In this document: one piece after another, positions 7,944 to 13,843 of the stretch
Layout of the letters: every line of letters starts with the position of its first letter
Position numbering within the stretch: position 1 is the first letter of the stretch
Virus record (IMG/VR): IMGVR_UViG_3300046003_003268
Coordinates: 1 to 21,380 of that record
Direction: 5' to 3' (one strand)
Length of the DNA: 21,380 nt
Source of the DNA: a virus
Made by a program: the position numbers and the translations under genes
The notes under the pieces: generated by a model
What the model was told of the DNA's origin: nothing
The model's database searches: none
Seen by the model: the letters and a program-made list of their open reading frames with translations, nothing else

Positions 7944-8236
7944 TGTTGCGGCTCCTGTTGCCAAATTCGTTTTCTGATCGCTGCGACAATCCACATGAGA
8001 AGTTCCGGAGCGATCTGCCAGAACAGCCACGCCATAATTGGAGTTATCGCCCTTGCGATTTCCTCGTCTGTGTCCGTAGATTTGATCCGCTTTTTCTTTT
8101 CCAGTCTCAACATCCGCCGACCATAAAAGTCGATTGTCTCACCCTCTTTGCTTACTGCTAAGTCCCCAGCCCATGCTCCACATTGCGCGGCTCGCTCGTA
8201 AAGCAGGCTGGTCATGATTGTGTCATCGCGGCTCAT
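7940..8236 (-). CDS. Hypothetical protein with a C-terminal membrane-like segment, 98 aa
   Basis: Residues 1-45 are polar (SLLYERAAQCGAWAGDLAVS, then ETIDFYGRRMLRLEKKKR). Residues 50-90 hold a hydrophobic, Trp-rich segment (ARAITPIMAWLFWQIAPELL, MWIVAAIRKR) that could cross or lie on the membrane, with a basic end. The start overlaps the previous stop by one base (TGATG), and its own TGA overlaps the TTG start of the next gene. I do not recognise a family. Its position among small membrane proteins suggests it belongs to the lysis or membrane-interaction group. Confidence 0.7.
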   Translation of the reverse strand: MSRDDTIMTSLLYERAAQCGAWAGDLAVSKEGETIDFYGRRMLRLEKKKRIKSTDTDEEIARAITPIMAWLFWQIAPELLMWIVAAIRKRIWQQEPQH

Positions 8237-8508
8237 CAGTAATTGATCCTTACCTGACTCAACCTCAGATCCACCAAAGCATGATCTTCGTAAGCTGTTA
8301 CCCGCAAAACGTCCGGGCTGATTGGCCCCGGAATATCAACTTCAACCGTCCCGTCTGTGATGGTCAGGATTGCCTGTTCGCCGTCATGCTTGAGCTTCAG
8401 GTTGACCGTCTCCGACCATTCGATCCGTTCGATCCGTCCGCTGATCACCGCTTGGATCGCTTCGCGGATGTTCATGTGTCGCAGATCGACTGGCTTGATC
8501 AAGTTCAT
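8236..8508 (-). CDS. Hypothetical protein, 90 aa
   Basis: The product begins MNLIKPVDLRHMNIREAIQA with a short helix. It is then mostly beta-strand (GRIERIEWSETVNLKLKHDG, QAILTITDGTVEVDIPG) and ends DLRLSQVRINY. It has no membrane segment or signal peptide. The ATG overlaps the TGA of the lipoprotein gene (ATGA) and the stop overlaps the next ATG by one base. No family is recognised. The acidic, beta-rich sequence would fit a small cytoplasmic or virion-associated protein. Confidence 0.7.
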   Translation of the reverse strand: MNLIKPVDLRHMNIREAIQAVISGRIERIEWSETVNLKLKHDGEQAILTITDGTVEVDIPGPISPDVLRVTAYEDHALVDLRLSQVRINY

Positions 8509-9119
8509 CTAAACAAGCCTCCGAAAAGTCCTCGTCGTCGCTGTGTTCGATTTGTCGGACACATTCCGCCGGGACAATTCGAAACCGCACCCGCATTTTT
8601 AACCCTGACTGCTGAAACTGGAATCTGTTTGCCATCATGAATCGACGCATGAATGTCAGCCATTTCTTGGTGAGTCATACCGTTTGTGTCGATGCCGTGA
8701 TCCGCTCCAAGGTGCCGCGATGTTTCGAGTATTGTCGGACTCCAGTTGCCCTCGACATTCCACCGCAAAACGGTTCCGTCTGATGCAACACGAGAAGAAG
8801 TCCCCGGCGTAGCGACGTTTAGAAGGGCTTGTTGGGTGTTCGCCTTTGCCGGGGACTCGGGAGGAACAGACTGGATCACTTCCTTTCCGTTAGGCTCCGG
8901 AACTGACAAGGACGCTTCCAGTTTTGTTTCTATCCGTTCCAATGCTGCTGTGTTTTCTTTCAGAATCACCACAGCAGCATCGGTTTTTTCTTCGACAGCC
9001 TTCGCAACTTCAACCGCCTCAACGCTGCCATCTCGCATCGATTTCTGCCATGTGGTCAGCTCGGTCGCACCTTCGGAGCATCCAATAAAACACAGCACGA
9101 ACCAGATCAGATTTTTCAT
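8505..9119 (-). CDS. Probable phage lipoprotein, 204 aa
   Basis: I choose the ATG at 9119: it overlaps the TGA of the peptidase gene (ATGA) and has AAAGGA upstream. The N-terminus MKNLIWFVLCFIGCSEG has a basic start, a hydrophobic core and a possible lipobox ending at Cys14 (FIGC, slightly atypical at -3). Residues 25-70 form a helix with heptad character (VEVAKAVEEKTDAAVVILKE, NTAALERIETKLEAS). A linker rich in Pro and Ser follows. Residues about 110-165 hold a compact part (LRWNVEGNWSPTILETSRHL, then DHGIDTNGMTHQEMADIHAS). The end is NCPGGMCP plus a basic RRRGLFGGLFR tail. Anchoring to the membrane next to the peptidase suggests a spanin-like or superinfection role, which is inference. Confidence 0.75.
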   Translation of the reverse strand: MKNLIWFVLCFIGCSEGATELTTWQKSMRDGSVEAVEVAKAVEEKTDAAVVILKENTAALERIETKLEASLSVPEPNGKEVIQSVPPESPAKANTQQALLNVATPGTSSRVASDGTVLRWNVEGNWSPTILETSRHLGADHGIDTNGMTHQEMADIHASIHDGKQIPVSAVRVKNAGAVSNCPGGMCPTNRTQRRRGLFGGLFR

Positions 9120-9928
9120 ACTCGCAATCCTTTCTGCCATTGGTCCAGGCTGAATTCTCGCGGCTTAACGTTTGGCATGTCAGACAGCCCAACAAACGTC
9201 GTGAATCGATGCTGGCACATCTGATTGACCGCTGTTGGGCTCCATTCCTGCCAGCCTTTATTCCCAAACGACTCCGACCAACTGTTGGCGATCCATGAGT
9301 ACGGCTCACCATTTCGATCTTTTCGTTCTGATAGGCAAAGAGCGGCGATTGAATGCCCACCGCCGCCAGGACTGAACGACTCAACAATCGCTTTGTTCAT
9401 TGAGTTACCCCAACTGATTCCAGTGTGAATTCCTCCTTGGCCTGATCCGAGCCAAGTCTTCCACTGCTCCCAGCTTGTGATGTTTACAGCCTTTGCTATC
9501 CGGTATTTCTCGGCGTTTGCTTGCCAATCGTTTCCGGGTTTTGTGCGGCTGTAGCTTGAGGGGTAAGGCCACAGGCTTTCCTCTGGCAGTCCTGTTTCCA
9601 AGGCAACTTTTACGCCAGAGGAAACAACGCTTCCTGAATCGGTCCTGATCCCGTCGCGGTCCTGAGCGAGTATGTATCCAGCCATTCGCGACAACTGGAT
9701 TATCTGGCCCCCGGTGGCAATGCAATAAAGCCATTCAAGGTTTGAAGATAATGAATGCCCGGCGCAACTCCCCATAGACTTTTGGTTCTCGACCCTGATG
9801 AGCTTGCGAGGGTCAAGAGACTGTTCACGGTACGAACCGACCAATTGCAACACTTCCTCGCCGCTCGTCAGCGATGAAATGAAGAATTTGTCTTCAGCCT
9901 CTGGGTTGTATCCCGTGAAATCACTCAT
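9116..9928 (-). CDS. Papain-like (C1 family) cysteine peptidase, 270 aa
   Basis: I choose the ATG at 9928, which overlaps the TGA of the HNH gene (ATGA). A further 17 residues upstream (MGDKKSKSGEQKKQQET) are open but lie inside the HNH gene. Papain-family motifs are in order. NQKSMGSCAGHSL has the oxyanion-hole Gln49 and catalytic Cys55. GGGGHSIAAL has His192. WIANSWSESFGNKGWQEW has Asn215 and the usual N-S-W-x(5-6)-G-x-x-G-W shape. The full Cys-His-Asn set is present, so the enzyme is probably active. It lacks a clear signal peptide and propeptide. In this cassette, between holin-like and lipoprotein genes and with no recognisable peptidoglycan hydrolase nearby, it could act in cell-envelope breakdown or virion maturation. 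The fold is well supported; the role is open. Confidence 0.85.
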   Translation of the reverse strand: MSDFTGYNPEAEDKFFISSLTSGEEVLQLVGSYREQSLDPRKLIRVENQKSMGSCAGHSLSSNLEWLYCIATGGQIIQLSRMAGYILAQDRDGIRTDSGSVVSSGVKVALETGLPEESLWPYPSSYSRTKPGNDWQANAEKYRIAKAVNITSWEQWKTWLGSGQGGIHTGISWGNSMNKAIVESFSPGGGGHSIAALCLSERKDRNGEPYSWIANSWSESFGNKGWQEWSPTAVNQMCQHRFTTFVGLSDMPNVKPREFSLDQWQKGLRV

Positions 9929-10398
9929 GGTTTCTTGCTGTTTCTTCTGTTCGCCTGATTTACTTTTCTTGTCACCCAACGGCAGTTGTCTTTTTGATAA
10001 CCACGATTGTTGTCAATGCGGTCTAATTGCAAATCATCCGACTCAGGCATACCGACATCGGAAAGAAATATCTCAAATGATGCTTTCCAGTCCTCACAAA
10101 CTGTGATTCCTCTTCCCCCATACCTTGCAAAATTTGCTGCGTTTTGGTTACAGCATCTATGTTTCATTCCTTGCCACACTCGATAAACATGGCTGTATGA
10201 TTCTCCGTGTGTTGTCGCCCCGTAATTACATCCGCAATTGTTCGTCCTTCCACTGGCGACGTGATCTTTTCTCAGTACCTTTCTCTCGCCACACTGACAC
10301 AAAAACACAGCATGTCTGTATTTACCAAGCTTCACGCTCAGCCCTGCTTGCCTCAAATAACCATTGACAACCATCGTCTCATCGTGTTGAATCTTCAT
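9925..10398 (-). CDS. HNH/AP2-type homing-like endonuclease, 157 aa
   Basis: Residues 30-60 hold a small zinc ribbon (FLCQCGERKVLRKD, then TNNCGC, with Cys34, 36, 55 and 57). Residues 64-105 show HGESYSHVYRVWQGMKHRC and the hallmark YGGRGITVCEDW. Residues 125-141 read LDRIDNNRGYQKDNCRW, followed by a basic tail (VNQANRRNSKKP). This set is typical of small phage DNA-binding endonuclease-like proteins with AP2/HNH character, which often behave as selfish free-standing elements. The expected HNH metal-site pattern is only partly visible, so catalytic activity is uncertain. A GAGAGGA ribosome-binding sequence precedes the ATG by eight nucleotides. The gene interrupts the lysis-like cassette and is preceded by a hairpin, consistent with a later insertion. 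Confidence 0.85.
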   Translation of the reverse strand: MKIQHDETMVVNGYLRQAGLSVKLGKYRHAVFLCQCGERKVLRKDHVASGRTNNCGCNYGATTHGESYSHVYRVWQGMKHRCCNQNAANFARYGGRGITVCEDWKASFEIFLSDVGMPESDDLQLDRIDNNRGYQKDNCRWVTRKVNQANRRNSKKP

Positions 10399-10431
10399 CT
10401 CTCATTCCTCTCAATCAGGTTTGGGACACTT

Positions 10432-10464
10432 CCCCGGATGGCGACAACCATCGCGGGGTTTTTT
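10432..10464 (+). terminator. Intrinsic terminator pointing against the operon
   Basis: CCCCGGATGG (10432-10441) and CCATCGCGGGG (10448-10458) form a stem with one bulged base around a 6-nt loop. Six T residues follow at 10459-10464 on the plus strand. Read on the minus strand, the stem is not followed by T residues. The best signal therefore stops plus-strand (antisense) transcription, although no plus-strand gene is seen. It lies in the 74-nt gap between the K/A/P-rich membrane protein gene and the HNH gene. The hairpin may also protect the end of the upstream minus-strand transcript. Confidence 0.6.
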
Positions 10465-10472
10465 CTTTCGAT

Positions 10473-10919
10473 CTACTTGCCCTCCAGCTTATCGGCAAAC
10501 GCCTTGACCGCATCAACACCAGCATCAGCCGCAAAGCCCAGCTCGTCGGTGTAGGGAATCCAATCTGTAGGCCGAGCCGCAATTCTCTGCTCGTTCAGCC
10601 ATTTTTGGGCATCTGGATCGCCGGAGAAGGTCTTGCCAGCATACTCGCGAAGAATGCGGATCTGACTGGCTCGATCGTTTGTGTGCGATTGTGCGAGCGA
10701 GTCTGTGTAGACAACTGGCCCCGGCCCGATCGGAATGCCACCGGCTGCATAGATTCCGCCGACAGCCCCGACAACAATCAACGCGGCAGCCTTGGCCCCA
10801 CCTACTAGCCAAGACCGCCACGCGATTGACTTCGATGGCACGACGACAGCAGCAGGGGCTTTCTTAGCCGCTGGCTTTCGCTTTGCTGGTGCCTTCTTTG
10901 CGGGGGCTTTCTTGGCCAT
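10473..10919 (-). CDS. Membrane protein with histone-H1-like N-terminus, 148 aa
   Basis: Residues 1-30 are a Lys/Ala/Pro repeat (MAKKAPAKKAPAKRKPAAKK) of the type seen in histone H1-like bacterial proteins. Residues 35-62 are a hydrophobic segment (WLVGGAKAAALIVVGAVGG, IYAAGGIPIG), probably one membrane helix. Residues 70-148 form a soluble helical part (NDRASQIRILREYAG, DAQKWLNEQRIAARPTDWIP, AVKAFADKLEGK). The ATG shares one base with the TAA of the holin-like gene (TAATG). The polycationic tail would lie in the cytoplasm and could bind DNA or acidic phospholipid, with the C-terminal part outside, as the positive-inside rule suggests. In this place it may help the holin or act as a spanin-like factor. 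No family is recognised. Confidence 0.75.
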   Translation of the reverse strand: MAKKAPAKKAPAKRKPAAKKAPAAVVVPSKSIAWRSWLVGGAKAAALIVVGAVGGIYAAGGIPIGPGPVVYTDSLAQSHTNDRASQIRILREYAGKTFSGDPDAQKWLNEQRIAARPTDWIPYTDELGFAADAGVDAVKAFADKLEGK

Positions 10920-11107
10920 TACTTTGCCGCCTTACCAAAGTCTGCGAGACCTTGGCTCACAACGTAGGCAGCAATCGCGCCGATGATCTGCGTAATGGCC
11001 TCTTCGGGAAGTTGCAGGCCAATTCTGTTACTGGCCACAATCAACACGCCCGCCATCGTCGCGATGGCTTTTTTGCTGGTCAGGATTTCCCCGATTAGCT
11101 TCCACAT
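10919..11107 (-). CDS. Holin-like small membrane protein, 62 aa
   Basis: I choose the ATG at 11107 because a GGGGTG ribosome-binding sequence lies about six nucleotides upstream. An ATG at 11140 would add 11 residues but has no such site. The protein reads MWKLIGEILTSKKAIATMAG, then VLIVASNRIGLQLPEEAITQ, then a second hydrophobic helix (IIGAIAAYVVSQGLADFGKA). Two hydrophobic segments joined by a short loop, with the AYVV-QG-ADFGK ending, are common in small phage holin-like proteins. It is the first gene after the promoter-bearing gap at 11108-11391, as expected for a lysis cassette. Membrane location is well supported; holin function is inferred. Confidence 0.7.
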   Translation of the reverse strand: MWKLIGEILTSKKAIATMAGVLIVASNRIGLQLPEEAITQIIGAIAAYVVSQGLADFGKAAK

Positions 11108-11391
11108 TCGCACACCCCACGACGCGATTATCCGGCGCATTTCTGAGGCCGGGAGCAGTCATAGGATTGAATTAGAGATCACAGGGGTGCCGACAGTCTA
11201 CCAGGGTTTTAGTCGCTGTCAATGGCTTCATGAGGATCGGAGTTCCGAACCGCTGGTTGTTCTAAAACGCCTTTGGTCCCCGCTTATGGCTCTGGCGGCA
11301 GGGGCGGTCGATTGAGTATAGCCTCGCGCCACGCTGGCACTCTCACGACTCGGTTGCTCCATTGGCAACTGCGCAACTCAGCAGAGGACAG
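11108..11391. other. 284-bp gap with one good promoter and no supported gene
   Basis: This non-coding stretch separates the accessory block from the lysis-like block. I looked for a tRNA cloverleaf and found none; a GGTTCGGAACTCC stretch on the minus strand resembles a T-loop but has no matching acceptor or anticodon arm. A minus-strand reading of 44 codons (MEQPSRESASVARG...) exists but lacks a ribosome-binding site and looks non-coding. The only supported signal is the extended -10 promoter at 11195-11222. About 75-80 nt of leader would precede the holin-like gene. Confidence 0.5.
11195..11222 (-). promoter_or_regulatory. Extended -10 sigma70-type promoter for the lysis-like/tail operon
   Basis: On the minus strand TTGACA (11217-11222) is a perfect -35 box. 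After 16 nt comes TAGACT (11195-11200), preceded by TGG, which gives an extended -10 element. The predicted start site is near 11188, about 80 nt before the holin-like ATG at 11107. It is the best promoter match in the window and lies in one of the few real gaps. It probably drives the late genes toward the left edge. Confidence 0.6.
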
Positions 11392-11631
11392 TTATTCCGC
11401 TGTTAGTTTGGCTTTGTTTTTTTTCCTAGCCCGCACCGCTTTTTTCTGCAGCTTCGCGGCCTTCTCTGGAGCCATTGCAGCAAAACCCTGCAGCATCTCA
11501 GGGGCATCCGTTCCCAGTTCTTTTGCAAGTGCAATTCTTAGCACATCGCTGGGCGTTTCGCCGGTACGCTCACACCGCTTAAAAAGCGGCCCGGCCAAAG
11601 GACCGAGCCGCAAACTCATCGGGTCTTTCAT
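11392..11631 (-). CDS. Ribbon-helix-helix-like small protein, 79 aa
   Basis: Residues 5-40 (MSLRLGPLAGPLFKRCERTG, then ETPSDVLRIALAKELG) match the layout of Arc/CopG/MetJ-type proteins: a short strand (SLRLG), a helix, a T-P-S turn, then a second helix (SDVLRIAL). The C-terminal half is helical and very basic (EKAAKLQKKAVRARKKNKAK), which would add DNA contact. The ATG overlaps the TGA of the preceding gene (ATGA). It is the last gene before the promoter at 11195-11222, so it could regulate that promoter. The family call rests on pattern only. Confidence 0.65.
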   Translation of the reverse strand: MKDPMSLRLGPLAGPLFKRCERTGETPSDVLRIALAKELGTDAPEMLQGFAAMAPEKAAKLQKKAVRARKKNKAKLTAE

Positions 11632-12023
11632 CGGTCATACTCCGTCGCTCGAACGCACTTTCCGAGAACCTTCACCAGTGGTTCTCCATCCGATCCCCAT
11701 CCGACAACCTCACCCTTCCCAATGAATGCCGGCCGGGATGCAATGTCGAACCAAAACCCGACGTATTTAACCTCTAATCCAGCCAGCAAATAACACGACA
11801 TTCCTACTTCTAATGTTCCGTCCTGATGGTTTGTACTAAACTCAACTGGGTTTCCGTGTCTCACAAACTCAACAATATCACCAACAGATACACCGCACTT
11901 CCTTGCCAGCTCCTGGCGTCGATATCGCTCGTCACGCGCATGTGACCTTTCCCAGTAACCACCGCAAGACTCAAGCTTCAACAGATCAGCGTCAGTCATA
12001 CTTGTTATCTGATTTTCGCTCAT
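11628..12023 (-). CDS. Hypothetical protein, 131 aa
   Basis: I choose the ATG at 12023 with AAAAGG upstream. The frame is open further to 12191, but that part (VTLPLFFFQHPEKS...) looks non-coding. The product begins MSENQITSMTDADLLKLESC with helical residues and an RDERYRRQELARKCGVSVG stretch resembling a short helix-turn-helix. It is then beta-rich (DIVEFVRHGNPVEFSTNHQD, LEVGMSCYLLAGLEVKYVGF, AFIGKGEVVGWGSDGEPLVK). The second half may be a small beta-barrel (SH3-like). No known family is recognised. Its stop overlaps the start of the ribbon-helix-helix gene. Confidence 0.65.
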   Translation of the reverse strand: MSENQITSMTDADLLKLESCGGYWERSHARDERYRRQELARKCGVSVGDIVEFVRHGNPVEFSTNHQDGTLEVGMSCYLLAGLEVKYVGFWFDIASRPAFIGKGEVVGWGSDGEPLVKVLGKCVRATEYDR

Positions 12024-12172
12024 CGCGGTAAACCTTTTCTGTCGCACAACCCGTGTCAGTCGTTCGCTGCACTTCTTCGTTGCGACGGGTGTAGTATCGT
12101 CTATTCGTGGGACGAACGCAACGGATAATCCGAAAGATTTTTCTGGATGCTGAAAAAAGAACAGAGGTAGCG
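12024..12172. other. 149-bp gap, weak promoter-like sequence only
   Basis: On the minus strand TTGCGT, 17 nt and GATACT form a weak promoter-like pair. Further on, ACCCGT and ACGGGT arms could form a long-loop hairpin. The open frame through this gap joins the 131-residue gene but has unusual composition and no ribosome-binding site. I see no clear gene or RNA here. Confidence 0.3.
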
Positions 12173-12370
12173 TCACTCCGATGGTGCCCACTCTGTCGGC
12201 TTAACCACCGATTCGTCCCACCAAATGCGGATCGGACCCGCAACACCAAACAACATGCCGGTCCATTGGCTCCGGCCAAAGCTCCATTGCATCAGCACTG
12301 GGACGACTCCCGGAGCACGCAACCACACCGGCTTATGGTGATTCGCTGATTCTATTGGCTTCCAGTCCAT
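12173..12370 (-). CDS. DUF551-like small phage protein, 65 aa
   Basis: The protein begins MDWKPIESANHHKPVWLRAP, has W residues in the middle (MQWSFGRSQWTGML, IRIWWDE), and ends VVKPTEWAPSE. The order W-P-I-x-x-A at the start and P-T-x-W-x-P at the end is that of the DUF551-type family found in many phages and prophages, whose function is unknown. A GAGGT ribosome-binding sequence lies about five nucleotides before the ATG. No membrane segment is seen. The family assignment is by pattern, not by search. Confidence 0.7.
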   Translation of the reverse strand: MDWKPIESANHHKPVWLRAPGVVPVLMQWSFGRSQWTGMLFGVAGPIRIWWDESVVKPTEWAPSE

Positions 12371-12405
12371 GCTTACCTCAATGAAATCGGAGTACCAGAC
12401 CGCGT

Positions 12406-12606
12406 TTACTTTTTACGTTTCGACCGAGGAAGTTTGCCGCGTTTCTTCGGCCCAATCGCCTTCTGTTCTTCCGTCGCCGATCCTTCCGGACGCTTCGTAT
12501 TCAGTTGTTTGATTCGTTTCCGTGTGTCCGGGATTATCTGAATTAACGGATCGAGGCCGCCAAACGCCGCCATTGTCGCAAATGCACTAAGCAGATTTCT
12601 TCGCAT
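12406..12606 (-). CDS. Small protein with hydrophobic N-terminus and basic C-terminus, 66 aa
   Basis: I choose the ATG at 12606, with GGAAG six nucleotides upstream; a TTG at 12618 would add four residues. The N-terminus MRRNLLSAFATMAAFGGLDP looks like a short signal or membrane-associated helix. The rest is strongly basic (DTRKRIKQLNTKRPEG, then KKRGKLPRSKRKK). The product could bind DNA or RNA, or sit at the membrane with a basic tail. No family is recognised. It follows the 62-residue gene by 44 nt and precedes the DUF551-like gene by 35 nt. Confidence 0.65.
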   Translation of the reverse strand: MRRNLLSAFATMAAFGGLDPLIQIIPDTRKRIKQLNTKRPEGSATEEQKAIGPKKRGKLPRSKRKK

Positions 12607-12650
12607 GATGACTTCCAAAACTCAGGGACAGAAAAACCACGATCCGATCT

Positions 12651-12839
12651 TCAAACCAACGCCTCTCCAGTAACGCGATGCCAGATCGCCGCACAGGCCA
12701 TCATAATGCCAGTCTGATATTCCATGTTTGCCGCTTCCGGAATTTCCTCGCGAAGACTTTCCGCTGATCGATACAGATTCAGCAGTTCGGCTTTCCAGCG
12801 AGAATCGGGACGGCTCATTTTTCTTTCTTCGACTGTCAT
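12651..12839 (-). CDS. Small helical hypothetical protein, 62 aa
   Basis: The product reads MTVEERKMSRPDSRWKAELL, then NLYRSAESLREEIPEAANME and YQTGIMMACAAIWHRVTGEA. It is predicted to be almost all helix, with a charged first half and a hydrophobic, small-residue second half. A CAGGTGA ribosome-binding sequence lies five nucleotides before the ATG. A frame shifted by one at 12622-12846 is also open but has unlikely composition and a poorer start. I do not recognise the protein. Confidence 0.65.
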   Translation of the reverse strand: MTVEERKMSRPDSRWKAELLNLYRSAESLREEIPEAANMEYQTGIMMACAAIWHRVTGEALV

Positions 12840-12871
12840 AACTCACCTGTTATTGGAACGGAATACCGCTG

Positions 12872-13036
12872 TTACTCTTGTGTCGCCAGTTCGCGGCGTG
12901 ACCTTCTTAAACGCCAAATCCTCAGGTTGTTTACCGCGTTGCACTCCTCGCAGCGAAAGCGAACGCTCGGCACCTTGCCGCACATCGCGCACAGCCCTTT
13001 GTCCCTGCGAATCTGCATACATTTGTTCTTTGTCAT
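12872..13036 (-). CDS. Small zinc-finger protein, 54 aa
   Basis: I choose the ATG at 13036, which overlaps the TGA of the 69-residue gene (ATGA); a longer frame to 13075 lies inside that gene. The product starts MTKNKCMQIRRDKGLCAMCG and has a CAMCGK...RCEEC zinc-binding pair spaced about 14 residues apart. A basic tail follows (NLRIWRLRRSRRELATQE). Short phage proteins of the form RR-GLC--CG-----R--C--C are common. They are thought to bind nucleic acid or act as HNH fragments, but their function is unknown. Confidence 0.7.
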   Translation of the reverse strand: MTKNKCMQIRRDKGLCAMCGKVPSVRFRCEECNAVNNLRIWRLRRSRRELATQE

Positions 13037-13242
13037 CGCACCGCCCACACGTCGAAGAACAGACCATCGACCCACTGGCCGTCAAGAACACATGCGACTC
13101 CGGCCTTAAAGCACCGCTTCACCGCTTCCGCTTCCCGAGGCCCAAAATAAATCTCCACCTTTCGGCCCTCCGCAGACAACAGTCTCCCGGTCCTTTTGTC
13201 CAAGTCGATCTGCCGAATCTCCCCCGTCAGTTGCTGAGACAT
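13033..13242 (-). CDS. Small hypothetical protein, 69 aa, overlapping the DUF6884-like gene
   Basis: The product begins MSQQLTGEIRQIDLDKRTGR and continues LLSAEGRKVEIYFGPREAEA, ending DGQWVDGLFFDVWAVR. The G-I--ID---RTG-L----G--V-I-FG pattern resembles a small beta-barrel (OB or SH3-like) found in phage proteins. A GAAAGG ribosome-binding sequence lies eight nucleotides before the ATG at 13242. Its first 137 nt overlap the C-terminal end of the DUF6884-like gene in another frame, which is unusually long. The start site and composition make it the more convincing of the two readings in the shared stretch. Confidence 0.7.
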   Translation of the reverse strand: MSQQLTGEIRQIDLDKRTGRLLSAEGRKVEIYFGPREAEAVKRCFKAGVACVLDGQWVDGLFFDVWAVR

Positions 13243-13765
13243 TGATTACCTTTCGTGTGTACTTCCTGATTCGTTTCTCGACTGGTTTCGCCTGGCAATA
13301 CCACGCCAACTGCTCGCCGATCCCGAGGCCAGCCAGCGGCAGTTCGACGGCAATTCCCACTGCTCGCAGGATCTCCGCCAGCGGATGGCAGTAGTCAGCA
13401 CCGGCGTGGATCTCTACCGTAAGTTCTGACGGCTTGATTGAACTGACTGCCCTTCCGAGATTGTAAGACTCCCAAAGCTCCTCCATGAGCCTCTGAGCGA
13501 CTCCGACGTGCCAAGCTGCAATCTCTGCCGCCTCCATGTCTGCGAACGTCTGGTCGTATGCCTTGAGCCCAATGTGCGGGAACCAAACGCCGTATCGCGC
13601 AGACAGGACGGCCCAACGCATTCCCCTGGCTTTCGCGTAGTCAACTCGCTTCGTGAAAAGCTGCGATCCGTAAAGTTGCTCCGGAATGACGCGACCGCCT
13701 GTCCGTGGATCGAAGTCGACAGCCTTTTTTGTCTTGCTGCAGCCGATCAGCATTAGTCGTGTCAT
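13106..13765 (-). CDS. DUF6884-like protein, 219 aa
   Basis: The N-terminal motif MLIGCSKTKK, then EQLYGSQLFTKRVDYAKARG, WAVLSARYGVWFPHIGLKAY and DQTF are the signature of DUF6884-type proteins (GCSK-K ... A--LY-S-LF---R-YA ... LSA-YG). Function is not established; some related phage and bacterial proteins are linked to 7-deazaguanine or nucleotide metabolism, which I would not assert here. Residues 115-165 form the second half of the domain (AGADYCHPLAEILRAVGIAV). The last roughly 45 residues (KVINVSATDGGDSADRLGQK...) are low complexity and overlap the next gene, and may not be part of the original protein. GGAG precedes the ATG by about eight nucleotides. Confidence 0.75.
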   Translation of the reverse strand: MTRLMLIGCSKTKKAVDFDPRTGGRVIPEQLYGSQLFTKRVDYAKARGMRWAVLSARYGVWFPHIGLKAYDQTFADMEAAEIAAWHVGVAQRLMEELWESYNLGRAVSSIKPSELTVEIHAGADYCHPLAEILRAVGIAVELPLAGLGIGEQLAWYCQAKPVEKRIRKYTRKVINVSATDGGDSADRLGQKDRETVVCGGPKGGDLFWASGSGSGEAVL

Positions 13766-13785
13766 TTGAAAAACTCCAATGTTTT

Positions 13786-13833
13786 CAGGAACAGCGGATG
13801 CAATTACCTCTGTTCAACCATGAGCAGCGGATG
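13786..13833 (-). repeat. Imperfect 15-bp direct repeat between ribbon-helix-helix and DUF6884-like genes
   Basis: CAGGAACAGCGGATG (13786-13800) and CATGAGCAGCGGATG (13819-13833) agree at 13 of 15 positions and start 33 bp apart. GAACAG (13789-13794) and CTGTTC (13810-13815) also form an inverted pair between them. The site lies in the 78-bp gap after the ribbon-helix-helix gene and before the DUF6884-like gene. Such paired sites are typical operators, so the neighbouring ribbon-helix-helix protein may bind here. This is inference. Confidence 0.4.
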
Positions 13834-13843
13834 TTCCACTCCG

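Noticed and set aside
11108-11391. tRNA-like GGTTCGGAACTCC stretch
   Set aside because: It resembles a T-loop, but no acceptor stem, anticodon arm or D-arm can be paired around it.
11992-12279. 95-codon minus-strand frame
   Set aside because: It overlaps the DUF551-like gene and the start of the 131-residue gene; its composition is Arg/Thr/Ser-rich without pattern.
12843-13091. 82-codon minus-strand frame
   Set aside because: It competes with the zinc-finger gene, whose CxxC pairs and ATGA-coupled start are more convincing.
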